From an uncultured Lachnospiraceae bacterium (GTDB taxonomy: Bacteria > Bacillota > Clostridia > Lachnospirales > Lachnospiraceae), in contig CAMWBY010000008.1 of NCBI GenBank assembly GCA_947172645.1, positions 62,001 through 126,000 of the forward strand: DNA of 64,000 nucleotides, given 5' to 3'. A program made the position numbers and the translations under genes. Of the stretch, positions 53,137 through 61,574 are shown piece by piece (the first letter of the stretch is position 1; each line of letters opens with the position of its first letter). The notes under the pieces are model-generated. The model was not told the origin of the DNA and did not search any database. It saw nothing but the letters and a program-made list of their open reading frames with translations.

Positions 53137-53217
53137 ACCTGCCTGCCAGTCTTATCCGGTCTGCCCGGTTCGGCTTCCATGCCGCTGGCATCCTTATCCT
53201 GCTGTCCTCTATGTCTG

Positions 53218-54003
53218 TCAGTACCTTCCCTGTTCTTTCAGCTTCTCCACTTCATCGAAAACCACATCGTTGAGCACCTTGATATAAGTGCCTTTCATGC
53301 CGGAAGAACGGGATTCAATCACGCCCGCACTCTCAAACTTGCGTAGCGCATTGACGATTACGGAACGGGTAATCCCCACTTTATCCGCAATCTTGCTCGC
53401 CACCAGTATGCCCTCCATGCCTCCCAATTCATCGAAAATATGGGTAATCGCTTCCATCTCGGAGAAGGATAGGGTACTGATTGCCGATTTCACCACCGCA
53501 ATCTTGCGGTTCTCTTCCGCGCTCTCTTCACTCACCGCACGTAACATCTCAAGCCCTACCACCGTGGTGCCGTACTCGCACAGAATAATGTCGTCGATAT
53601 CGTACTGTGAACTGCATTTATATAGAAATAACGTCCCCAGCCTCTCCCCGGATATCTCGATGGGGGCAATCACGGCCTGAAACTTCTTCGTGTCAATGCT
53701 CTCGAAGCCGAGCGTCTCAAGATTCACATTCTCCTTCGTGGACAACACACCCAGAAGCCTCTCGTTTAACATAGGGTCTATAAAGCCGCCCACATGGCCC
53801 ACAATCAGTTCCGTAATAGATTCCACGCTGTCAAGTTCCCCGACGCCAAGCACTTTGCCTTTCCGGCTGATAACCAGAACATTGGAATTGAGTATGTCTT
53901 TCAGTACGTCGCAGATGTCATTGAAAACCACTTTCCCCGAATTATTATTGTGTAACAGTTTGCCGATTTTTCTTGTCTTATCCAACAATTGAACGCTGCC
54001 CAT
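53218..54003 (-). CDS. codY: GTP- and branched-chain amino acid-sensing regulator CodY
   Basis: A 261-aa protein. The GAF domain (residues 1-155) starts with LLDKTRKIGKLLHNNNSGKV, and the C-terminal winged helix has ASKIADKVGITRSVIVNALR, KFESAGVIESRSSGMKGTYI, nearly invariant in CodY. It represses nutrient-scavenging genes and, in B. subtilis, motility genes. Its position next to flgB is conserved. CodY-box-like sites precede it, indicating autoregulation. Confidence 0.97.
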   Translation of the reverse strand: MGSVQLLDKTRKIGKLLHNNNSGKVVFNDICDVLKDILNSNVLVISRKGKVLGVGELDSVESITELIVGHVGGFIDPMLNERLLGVLSTKENVNLETLGFESIDTKKFQAVIAPIEISGERLGTLFLYKCSSQYDIDDIILCEYGTTVVGLEMLRAVSEESAEENRKIAVVKSAISTLSFSEMEAITHIFDELGGMEGILVASKIADKVGITRSVIVNALRKFESAGVIESRSSGMKGTYIKVLNDVVFDEVEKLKEQGRY

Positions 54004-54146
54004 GAATTGTGCTCCTTAATATACTGTGAAATATCGTCTGTTATTAATGTGTAAGCGTTACAATACATTCCCAGGACACTCTATTCGCTGTCCCGTATCA
54101 TGTAATGACTTTTGCCGCAAAAAGCTACATAATCCCGCATAAAATG

Positions 54147-54175
54147 ATTTTATCACAACATTCAGACAATTTCAA
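54147..54175 (-). promoter_or_regulatory. codY promoter
   Basis: Minus strand TTGAAA (54175-54170), 17-nt spacer, TAAAAT (54152-54147). The leader to codY is about 140 nt and includes a GGACA/TGTCC hairpin. Confidence 0.7.
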
Positions 54176-54177
54176 TG

Positions 54178-54192
54178 TATTTTCGGAACATT
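54178..54192. promoter_or_regulatory. CodY-box-like site 1
   Basis: TATTTTCGGAACATT, 12 of 15 matches to AATTTTCWGAAAATT, directly upstream of the codY -35 box. Confidence 0.5.
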
Positions 54193-54229
54193 TTGTTCAG
54201 TTTGTCTGCAATTTCCATGGTTCATCCAA

Positions 54230-54244
54230 AATTTTCTGACATTC
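54230..54244. promoter_or_regulatory. CodY-box-like site 2
   Basis: AATTTTCTGACATTC, 12 of 15 matches to the CodY consensus, 52 nt (about five helical turns) upstream of site 1. Confidence 0.5.
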
Positions 54245-54276
54245 CTTGCCAGACCGTCCGCCAAAATTCAATTGCA

Positions 54277-54325
54277 CATCAGATGACGCCGCCTGCTATA
54301 CTTCATCAGACGCCGCCTGTCTATA
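54277..54325. repeat. Short tandem imperfect repeat between topA and codY
   Basis: CATCAGATGACGCCGCCTG then CTATA, followed 3 nt later by CATCAGACGCCGCCTGTCTA and TA. Two units of about 22-24 nt. No function is suggested. Apart from the codY control sites, 54004-54349 holds no gene. Confidence 0.6.
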
Positions 54326-54349
54326 ACAATATATGCGCTGCCGGAAGTT

Positions 54350-56428
54350 TTATTGCACCGCCGCCTTTGGCGCATCTTTGATAAATCCGCAGTTTTCGTC
54401 AGAGCATACCAGTTTATTGCCTTTCTGCAATAAAATAGAACCGCACCTGTCGCATTTATCCGCCACCGGCCTCTGCCATACCATGAAATCGCATTCCGGA
54501 TTATCGATACAGCCGTAGTACTTCCTGCCCTTCTTTGTCTTTTTCAGCACGATATCTTTGCCGCATTTCGGGCATTCCACCCCGATTTTTTCAAAGTAGG
54601 GCTTCGTGTTGCGGCACTCCGGGAATCCCGGACATGCCAGGAACCTGCCGTGGGGGCCGTATTTAATCACCATCTGCCTGCCGCACACATCGCAGAACTC
54701 GTCTGACAGCTCATCCGCGATTTCCACTTCGTCCAGTTCCTTTTCCGCCTTATCCACCGCCTGGGCCAAATCCGGATAGAAATTCTCCACCACGGTCTTC
54801 CACTTGACGTTGCCTTCCTCCACGCCGTCCAGGAGCGCCTCCATAGTGGCGGTGAAATTCACGTCCACAATGGAAGGGAACGCCTCCTTCATCATATTGT
54901 TCACCACTTCCCCAAGTTCCGTCACATAGAGATTCTTGTTCTCCTTGACAATATAGCGTCTGGCGAGGATTGTGGTGATGGTAGGCGCATAGGTGCTGGG
55001 ACGCCCAATCCCAAGTTCTTCCATGGCGCGCACAAGGGACGCCTCCGTATAGTGGGGCGCAGGCTGCGTGAAATGCTGCTTTTCTTCCAACCCAATCAGG
55101 GATAATTTCGTATCGCTTGTTATCCCACGCATCAGGGTATTATTCTCTTCTTTCTCATCGTCCTCGGTATAAACGCTCATAAATCCGTCAAACTTCACCT
55201 TGGACGCCGCCACCGTAAAACGCTGGCCGGCCGCGTCAATTTTCACCGACGTCGTCTCGTACACGGCGGGCGCCATACGGCTTGCCACAAATCTTTTCCA
55301 AATCAGCTGATAAAGCCTGAACTGGTCCCTGGACAAAGATTCCTTTATCTCAATCGGCATCCTGCCGATATCGGTGGGGCGGATTGCCTCGTGGGCATCC
55401 TGTATCTTCTGTCCGCTCTTCCTCTCCTGTTCCGCGCCCGCAGCGTATTCGGAGCCAAACTTCTCCGTAATAAAAGCCCTGGCCGCCGTCTCCGCCTCCT
55501 CGGACACCCTGGTGGAGTCCGTACGCAGGTATGTGATGATACCCGCCGTGCCATTGCCCTTAATATCTATGCCTTCGTATAGCTGCTGCGCCAGACGCAT
55601 CGTCTTCTGGGTAGAGAAATTCAGTACTTTGCTTGCCTCCTGCTGTAAAGTGGAGGTGGTAAAAGGCAGCGGCGCCTTCTTCACCCGCTCGCTGTTCTTC
55701 ACCGAGGACACATGATACTCCGCATGGTCCAGCAGTTTCTTGATTTGTTCCAGTTCTTCCTTTGAGCCGATGGTTTTCTTCTCATCCGCCGTCCCGTAAT
55801 ACTTGGCCAGCATCGGCTTCTTCTCCCCCTCAACGGAAAAAGAAGCGTCCAACGTCCAATACTCCTCCGGAATAAAAGCATTGATTTCGTCTTCCCTGTC
55901 ACAGATAATGCGCAGCGCCACGGACTGCACGCGCCCCGCGCTTAAGCCTCTCTTGACCTTCGCCCAAAGCACCGGAGAAATCTTATAACCCACCATGCGG
56001 TCCAGGCAGCGGCGCGCCTGCTGCGCGTCCACCAGGTCCATATTAATCTCTCTGGCATGTTTCAGCGATTCCTTCACCGCGGTTTTGGTAATTTCATTGA
56101 AAGTAATACGGTATACTTTCTTGTTCTCCAGTTTCAGGGCCGCAAGCAGGTGCCATGAAATGGCCTCCCCCTCGCGGTCGGGGTCCGTCGCAAGATACAC
56201 TTTCTCGGCTTTCTTCACTTCCTTGCGCAGGTTCGCCAGGATGTCGCCCTTACCTCTAATCGTGATATACTTAGGCTCGAAGTCATGTTCCACGTCGATG
56301 CCAAGAACGCTGCGCGGCAAATCCCGCACATGCCCGTTGCTGGCAGCGACCTCATAATTCGCGCCCAGGAATTTCTTGATGGTCTTCACCTTGGCAGGTG
56401 ATTCCACTATTACCAAATACTTTGCCAT
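54350..56428 (-). CDS. topA: DNA topoisomerase I
   Basis: A 692-aa type IA topoisomerase. The Toprim domain is at the start (YLVIVESPAKVKTIKKFLGA; ATDPDREGEAISWHL). The active-site Tyr lies in GIITYLRTDSTRVS near residue 300. Three C-terminal Cys4 zinc ribbons are visible (CDVCG, CPKCG, CDRCG). It relaxes negative supercoils. It has its own promoter and is followed by codY as in related Clostridia, without the intervening codV-clpQY of B. subtilis. Confidence 0.98.
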   Translation of the reverse strand: MAKYLVIVESPAKVKTIKKFLGANYEVAASNGHVRDLPRSVLGIDVEHDFEPKYITIRGKGDILANLRKEVKKAEKVYLATDPDREGEAISWHLLAALKLENKKVYRITFNEITKTAVKESLKHAREINMDLVDAQQARRCLDRMVGYKISPVLWAKVKRGLSAGRVQSVALRIICDREDEINAFIPEEYWTLDASFSVEGEKKPMLAKYYGTADEKKTIGSKEELEQIKKLLDHAEYHVSSVKNSERVKKAPLPFTTSTLQQEASKVLNFSTQKTMRLAQQLYEGIDIKGNGTAGIITYLRTDSTRVSEEAETAARAFITEKFGSEYAAGAEQERKSGQKIQDAHEAIRPTDIGRMPIEIKESLSRDQFRLYQLIWKRFVASRMAPAVYETTSVKIDAAGQRFTVAASKVKFDGFMSVYTEDDEKEENNTLMRGITSDTKLSLIGLEEKQHFTQPAPHYTEASLVRAMEELGIGRPSTYAPTITTILARRYIVKENKNLYVTELGEVVNNMMKEAFPSIVDVNFTATMEALLDGVEEGNVKWKTVVENFYPDLAQAVDKAEKELDEVEIADELSDEFCDVCGRQMVIKYGPHGRFLACPGFPECRNTKPYFEKIGVECPKCGKDIVLKKTKKGRKYYGCIDNPECDFMVWQRPVADKCDRCGSILLQKGNKLVCSDENCGFIKDAPKAAVQ

Positions 56429-56470
56429 AGCATATTCCCCTGTTTTTGTTTTGCTCTATCAACGTGAACC

Positions 56471-56499
56471 ACTATACACTAAATTTTTTATGCTGACAA
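56471..56499 (-). promoter_or_regulatory. topA promoter
   Basis: Minus strand TTGTCA (56499-56494), 17-nt spacer, TATAGT (56476-56471). Confidence 0.72.
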
Positions 56500-56535
56500 G
56501 AGGGAAAAAGTTATAAAAATGTGAAACAACGCGCA

Positions 56536-59500
56536 CTATTCCAGAAGGAAAAGCTGCGCCCTGTTCAGAGATACCGCGCCGCAGCCGGTCGCCCGGTAAG
56601 TTCTGCCGCCTCTCTTAAAATCCGACGTCACGACGACATAAATATCCCCCTTGTCCTTACCGGCGTTTGCCCTAAGAGCCGTCACCGGGGCCTGTATCCG
56701 ATAAGTCTTTCCCGCCTGCAGGCCGCTTTCGTCCGCCTGTACCAGTTGATTGTCCTGTACCGTCCACAGGCCGGACTCAAACGGTACGGCCCTGGCGGTC
56801 CCGCCGCCTAAGTCAATTTCTTCCCCCTCCGGGTCCTCATAGTAGAAGTGGATTTGCGTACTTTTATCCATGGCGATATTGCCGTCCGCAAACCGGAAAT
56901 AGACGTCCACCGTGCTGTCCAGCATTCCCGAAACACTGTCCGCCGCATCTGTCCATTCCTGGTCGAAGGGCACCGATATGCTCTGCAGGCGCGCGGAATC
57001 CGGCGCAAACCCCGATACCACGTCCACATCCGGCCCGTGTATCCCCGCGGCGTAAGCCGCCGTCAGGACATTGGCAAAAAGTTTACACTCTGCGCTTCCT
57101 TCCACGCCCTCGGGCGTCTTATGATTTTTTCCGTCATAGGTATATGGATACCGGCTTTGTCCGAGCCAGACCACATTCCCCTTGCTGTAACAATAGTAAT
57201 TGTTGCGGGCGTCCCTTGGCGAAACGCCATAGGCCGAATCCGCATTGCTGCCTCCCAGGGTATACCATGCCGTCACATAAGGGGCGCCGCCATCTTCCAA
57301 AACATCGCAATCAAGCAGATAATCCGCGGCCCGCAACGCGCTCCTGGCGCCGAAACCAAAGGCCTCGCATTCCATGCGGTATGGATAATAAGCAATACTT
57401 CCCTCATTCGCCTGCTCGCACTGCAAAGACGCCTGCGGTGCAAACATATCGGGCCGAAGCCCGCCATAGCGGTAATAACCTGACGCGCCGCCCGCTCCGA
57501 GGCTTACATACGTCCTGTTTTCTTCTTCCTGTCCTAACAGTCCCGCACCAAGCCCCATCCTGTCGCCATCGCTGTTCTGGCTGCACACAAGCAGGCTTCT
57601 TCCTTCCTCTGCATAATTTGCAACGGCGGCGGTCACCGAATCAACGGTAAGGATATTATCCATAGTCAGCACCACCACATCCCACTCTCCGAGATAACCG
57701 CTGTTCTCTTCCAGTCTTTTCGCCAATTCTCCCGGCGTAACCGTCTCAAACTGCAAGGACATATTGCAAATCCCCTCTATGCCCTGTAAATAATATGCCA
57801 ATACGGAATTTTCTTTATGCGCATAAATTTCCTGTAAACTGATTTCGGGGTCTTCAGACGCTCCCGCAACCTGCAATACCTTCACCTCTTTCCCGTATGC
57901 GGCATTGTCCAACTCAAAATATCCCTGTACGCTGTCGCGCCTGAACCGGTTCCCCGCATCCCTGATTTCCAGTTTCCAAGGCAGTATGCCCGGCCCCATT
58001 CCGTCAAAAGCGACAACAATCTCATTACCGTTGTCAGTATATCCCCACAATTCCTCTTCCGAATCGAACATGCCGTCGTAATTTGTGTCGGCATACAGAT
58101 GCACAGACACATCCCCCGGATATTCTCCGCCTCTCTTATTCCTGACCTCATAGGCAATCCGCCCCTGGTATGCGCCGTCTCCGTCGGGTTTAAGACACTG
58201 CACTTTAGGCGTCTCTTTGCCATCCGGCGCAGGCAGCCTAAGCCTCGGCCTGTCAGCCTTCATCTGAGCCACAAACACCGGGTTAGACACGGCGTCCGAT
58301 ACCGTGTAAATGCGCTCCCTGAGCCTGTCGTCCGAAACCGCCCGGCTCAGGAAACGGTACATCACAGTCCCCTTGTCAATATACCTGTCATTGATATCAT
58401 CCGCTTCCGCCCTCTGGGCCGTCCCCTTTCTGAAGCAGTTATCCTCCACCAGAACAGGATATCCCGCCTCCATATATTCCAGCAAATCCGCCATTTTCTG
58501 CGCCGTGATGTCATTGCCGTCATAAATGCCTACTCCGGATTCGTCGCCGGTATGATACGCTTTCCCTTTTAACTCTTCATTATTATATACCGGACTTCTA
58601 AACATATCGCCGCCCAGATTCAGCCTCTGGCCGTCAAGGCCGATAAACACCATATCATAGACGCTGTTTATGTCCTCCCGCTCGCCGTTGAACTGCGCCG
58701 CGGACTTCACATGGGTATCAACGTTAAAAGTCTTTCTGCTGTACAGTATCTGCTTCCCTGCCTGCATCCTGTCCGTCTTCCAGTACAGTTTGGTATTGCC
58801 CCCGTCATCCACTGTCCGGTGCAAATCAGAAGACAGATTGGCGCTGGGCTGTATCTCAAGGATGCATAAATCGTCAAACTCCCCGGCAGTGCCGACAGAA
58901 TAGTTGATAATATACTGAATGGCCCGCGCCTTGCTGACAGAAACAGATATCTTGTCTTCTTCCGGCAGCGTCATATTCTCCGCCTTTATCGCCGCGGTTA
59001 CCTCTCCAAAGCCTGCCGCCGTCTCATCCTTGTCAAATTCCTCATGAAAGTCCTCATAGATTAGCGGCACACTGCCTTTTACCATATAGATATTCTTATT
59101 TACATAATGACACCCGTTATCTTCTCTGTCCGGAAACTCCTCCGTCTTATCTATATTCATTTTCAGGTTATCCATCAGATTTCCGTTTTGATTCATCATC
59201 CCGTAGAAGGCCGACAAATCCTCTTTCATAAATGTCCGGGCAAGATATTGGTAATTAGTGTCCTTATAATCATCCTGGACTGTGGCGTCATAGTCTACGA
59301 TAACGGGCATCATCCCTTCCGCCGCACGCCTTAAGATTTCGCCGGCCGCATCTTCGTCCATATCCCCTATGCCGCCGTCCACCTTGCCAATATAGTCCAT
59401 ACCGGACAGAAGGCTACCGGAACCCTCCGTCCCGCCTGTCAGGCTAAAAAACGGATTCCCGTTCAACCCGTTCTCAAGATAGACCAAATCCGCCTCGGCA

Positions 59501-61557
59501 GCCATCTCCACGGTCACTTCATCCGCCCTCACTGTCTCCACCTCTAACATGAAGGAATCCCGCTCGTTATCTCCGCCCGAAAGGGAATGAAATACATATT
59601 CTTTCAGCCAGTCATTGGCGCTGCGGCATCTGATATACACCGGCGCGTTTATCACCTCTATGGCGCTCCCCGCGTCCGCCGCCAGGGGAGTCAGCTTATA
59701 GTCTCCCCGCCCGTCGCCGACATAAAGAAAGGTTGGGATATTATCTGCACAATCCATAAAACTTAACCGGTCGATTCCCTCCGGTTCTTCCGTCGTCTCC
59801 CGTGACGCCATGTCATAGGCGTCAAAAGGGCGCATTTGGCCCTTAACCGGCTCCCTGCGTTCTATTTGGTACAAAATCCCACTGGCGGCGGACACATCTT
59901 CCGCCCGCCCAAACACTACCACATAATACTCCCTGTCCAAATTGCCGACCGGAACCCATTCTTCTTCGTTGTCGCCATCCACCGCCTCATCACTGTCAGG
60001 CGTATCCGGCATCGCTGCGTCCGTACCATCGTTCTCCGGTGCATCTGCATTCCCGGAGACATCTTGCGCCACCAATTCGCGCCATCCGTCTGCGCCTGCG
60101 CCGTTGTCTCTATCTGTACCTGCGCCACTGTCGCCATCCGCGCCCGCGTTGTCGCCCCTGTGACCTGTATCCGTGCTGCCGTCGCCGTCTGCACCCGAAC
60201 CGCCGTCCCCTATCCCGGTATCTCCTGAGCCGTCATCATCCGTATCTGTATCGCCGTCCTGTGCGCCGTCCTCGCCATCACCCGTGCCTGCGTCTCCGTC
60301 CCCATCCGTGTCGTCATCCTGTGCGCCGTCACTGCCATCCTGGACACCGTCGCCGTCCCCGCCTGTATTGTCATCCTGTGTCTCATCTTTGTCCGCGTCT
60401 GTATCGCCGCCCTGCGCGTCGTCCCCACCATCACCCGTTCCTGCGTCTCCGTCCCTATCCGTGTCGTCATTGCCATCCTGCGTCGCGTCCCCGTCCCCGC
60501 CTGTATCGCCGTCCAGTGTCCCGCTGCTGTCGCCTGTATCCGTGCTGCCATCTTCGCTGCCGCCCTCTGCGCTTCCATCCTCCGGGTCTTTATCACCGCC
60601 CTCATTGTCATTGTTATCCGGCGTACCAAAATAGTCTGCGTCCTTCCCATATATAACCTGCGCCACGGTCCCCGCATATTCGTATTTGCCCTCCCCGTCG
60701 AGGCAGTACAGCCCCGTGGCATAGGAATAACTTCCTATATCATATGCATGTACGCTCTGCGCCTCATACAATTCCATACCTTCCTCCGGCTGCTCCACGG
60801 CAGAGAATACCAGATGCCAGGCTCCGTCCGCATTATGTTCATATACTTCCGCGCCCGTGCCGCCTGACGACAGGCCCTCCAGCGCAACATAATCATATCC
60901 CCCGGCGTCTTCACCCGGACGAATCTTTTCATATGTCCCCTGGAACATTCCCTCCGGCATTCCTGCCATGGCAGTCGCATCGATGTTCTCCGCATCCTCT
61001 ATATACTGGCTGTCAAACACCATTTCCCATCCTTCTGCTTCGCCGGAGACATCATGAATACCGCCATAGGCTTCCTCGTACTGAATCCAGGGGAAATTGT
61101 CTACTGCATCCCGGGAAACTATCTTGTGAAATAGCGTCTCTCTGTTCACCCTGCAACGAAATGCCAGATTTTGGAATGCCACTGCAAAATCTTGTGTGAG
61201 AGGCGTCTGTCCATCTGCCAGATAACCCAGCGTCCCTGTAGAAAAACAGCGTCTCTCCACTCCCGTCGTGTTTCCCGTATCGTCTGTTATCTGCACGTCA
61301 TAAAATACCGACGATGGGACGATATCGAGAATTTTATAAGGGTTATCCTCGTCATGCCCCTCCACAGTCTCGCCGATTCCTGCAAAAGATTCCTTCGCCA
61401 TAACGGGAACCGGTCTCAGGCAACAGGCCACCTGATAACTGGCCCAAACCGCCGCGGACAGTACGCACACCGCCAGGACAGCGACAAATATCCCAAAGAC
61501 ATAGCCGGTTCCTTTTATCTTATTCAGTTGTATGCCGCCTCTTTTGTGCTTCTTCAT
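56536..61557 (-). CDS. Giant membrane-anchored surface protein (DUF5057-like), 1673 aa
   Basis: A basic N-terminus and one membrane helix (about 17-41) anchor or export the protein. The segment NPYKILDIVPSSVFYDVQIT and later GTLGYLADGQTPLT recall the start of DUF5057 proteins of Lachnospiraceae. Residues about 310-490 are an Asp/Gly/Thr/Ala-rich low-complexity tract of repeated GDGDAGTGDG-type units. The remainder (about 500-1673) includes AEADLVYLENG, KTFNVDTHVKSAAQF, a Cys-poor body and VDVYFRFADG near the C-terminus. The role is unknown; a cell-surface or pilus-linked role is inferred. It is 17 nt from the gene before it, so probably one operon. Confidence 0.75.
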   Translation of the reverse strand: MKKHKRGGIQLNKIKGTGYVFGIFVAVLAVCVLSAAVWASYQVACCLRPVPVMAKESFAGIGETVEGHDEDNPYKILDIVPSSVFYDVQITDDTGNTTGVERRCFSTGTLGYLADGQTPLTQDFAVAFQNLAFRCRVNRETLFHKIVSRDAVDNFPWIQYEEAYGGIHDVSGEAEGWEMVFDSQYIEDAENIDATAMAGMPEGMFQGTYEKIRPGEDAGGYDYVALEGLSSGGTGAEVYEHNADGAWHLVFSAVEQPEEGMELYEAQSVHAYDIGSYSYATGLYCLDGEGKYEYAGTVAQVIYGKDADYFGTPDNNDNEGGDKDPEDGSAEGGSEDGSTDTGDSSGTLDGDTGGDGDATQDGNDDTDRDGDAGTGDGGDDAQGGDTDADKDETQDDNTGGDGDGVQDGSDGAQDDDTDGDGDAGTGDGEDGAQDGDTDTDDDGSGDTGIGDGGSGADGDGSTDTGHRGDNAGADGDSGAGTDRDNGAGADGWRELVAQDVSGNADAPENDGTDAAMPDTPDSDEAVDGDNEEEWVPVGNLDREYYVVVFGRAEDVSAASGILYQIERREPVKGQMRPFDAYDMASRETTEEPEGIDRLSFMDCADNIPTFLYVGDGRGDYKLTPLAADAGSAIEVINAPVYIRCRSANDWLKEYVFHSLSGGDNERDSFMLEVETVRADEVTVEMAAEADLVYLENGLNGNPFFSLTGGTEGSGSLLSGMDYIGKVDGGIGDMDEDAAGEILRRAAEGMMPVIVDYDATVQDDYKDTNYQYLARTFMKEDLSAFYGMMNQNGNLMDNLKMNIDKTEEFPDREDNGCHYVNKNIYMVKGSVPLIYEDFHEEFDKDETAAGFGEVTAAIKAENMTLPEEDKISVSVSKARAIQYIINYSVGTAGEFDDLCILEIQPSANLSSDLHRTVDDGGNTKLYWKTDRMQAGKQILYSRKTFNVDTHVKSAAQFNGEREDINSVYDMVFIGLDGQRLNLGGDMFRSPVYNNEELKGKAYHTGDESGVGIYDGNDITAQKMADLLEYMEAGYPVLVEDNCFRKGTAQRAEADDINDRYIDKGTVMYRFLSRAVSDDRLRERIYTVSDAVSNPVFVAQMKADRPRLRLPAPDGKETPKVQCLKPDGDGAYQGRIAYEVRNKRGGEYPGDVSVHLYADTNYDGMFDSEEELWGYTDNGNEIVVAFDGMGPGILPWKLEIRDAGNRFRRDSVQGYFELDNAAYGKEVKVLQVAGASEDPEISLQEIYAHKENSVLAYYLQGIEGICNMSLQFETVTPGELAKRLEENSGYLGEWDVVVLTMDNILTVDSVTAAVANYAEEGRSLLVCSQNSDGDRMGLGAGLLGQEEENRTYVSLGAGGASGYYRYGGLRPDMFAPQASLQCEQANEGSIAYYPYRMECEAFGFGARSALRAADYLLDCDVLEDGGAPYVTAWYTLGGSNADSAYGVSPRDARNNYYCYSKGNVVWLGQSRYPYTYDGKNHKTPEGVEGSAECKLFANVLTAAYAAGIHGPDVDVVSGFAPDSARLQSISVPFDQEWTDAADSVSGMLDSTVDVYFRFADGNIAMDKSTQIHFYYEDPEGEEIDLGGGTARAVPFESGLWTVQDNQLVQADESGLQAGKTYRIQAPVTALRANAGKDKGDIYVVVTSDFKRGGRTYRATGCGAVSLNRAQLFLLE

Positions 61558-61574
61558 TTGAGCGCCTCTTCCGT

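Noticed and set aside
60039..60722. Plus- and minus-strand frames of 130-205 aa in the Asp/Gly tract
   Set aside because: Repetitive DNA keeps all frames open; compositions (Arg/His/Pro or Ser/Pro) are artefacts of the repeat.
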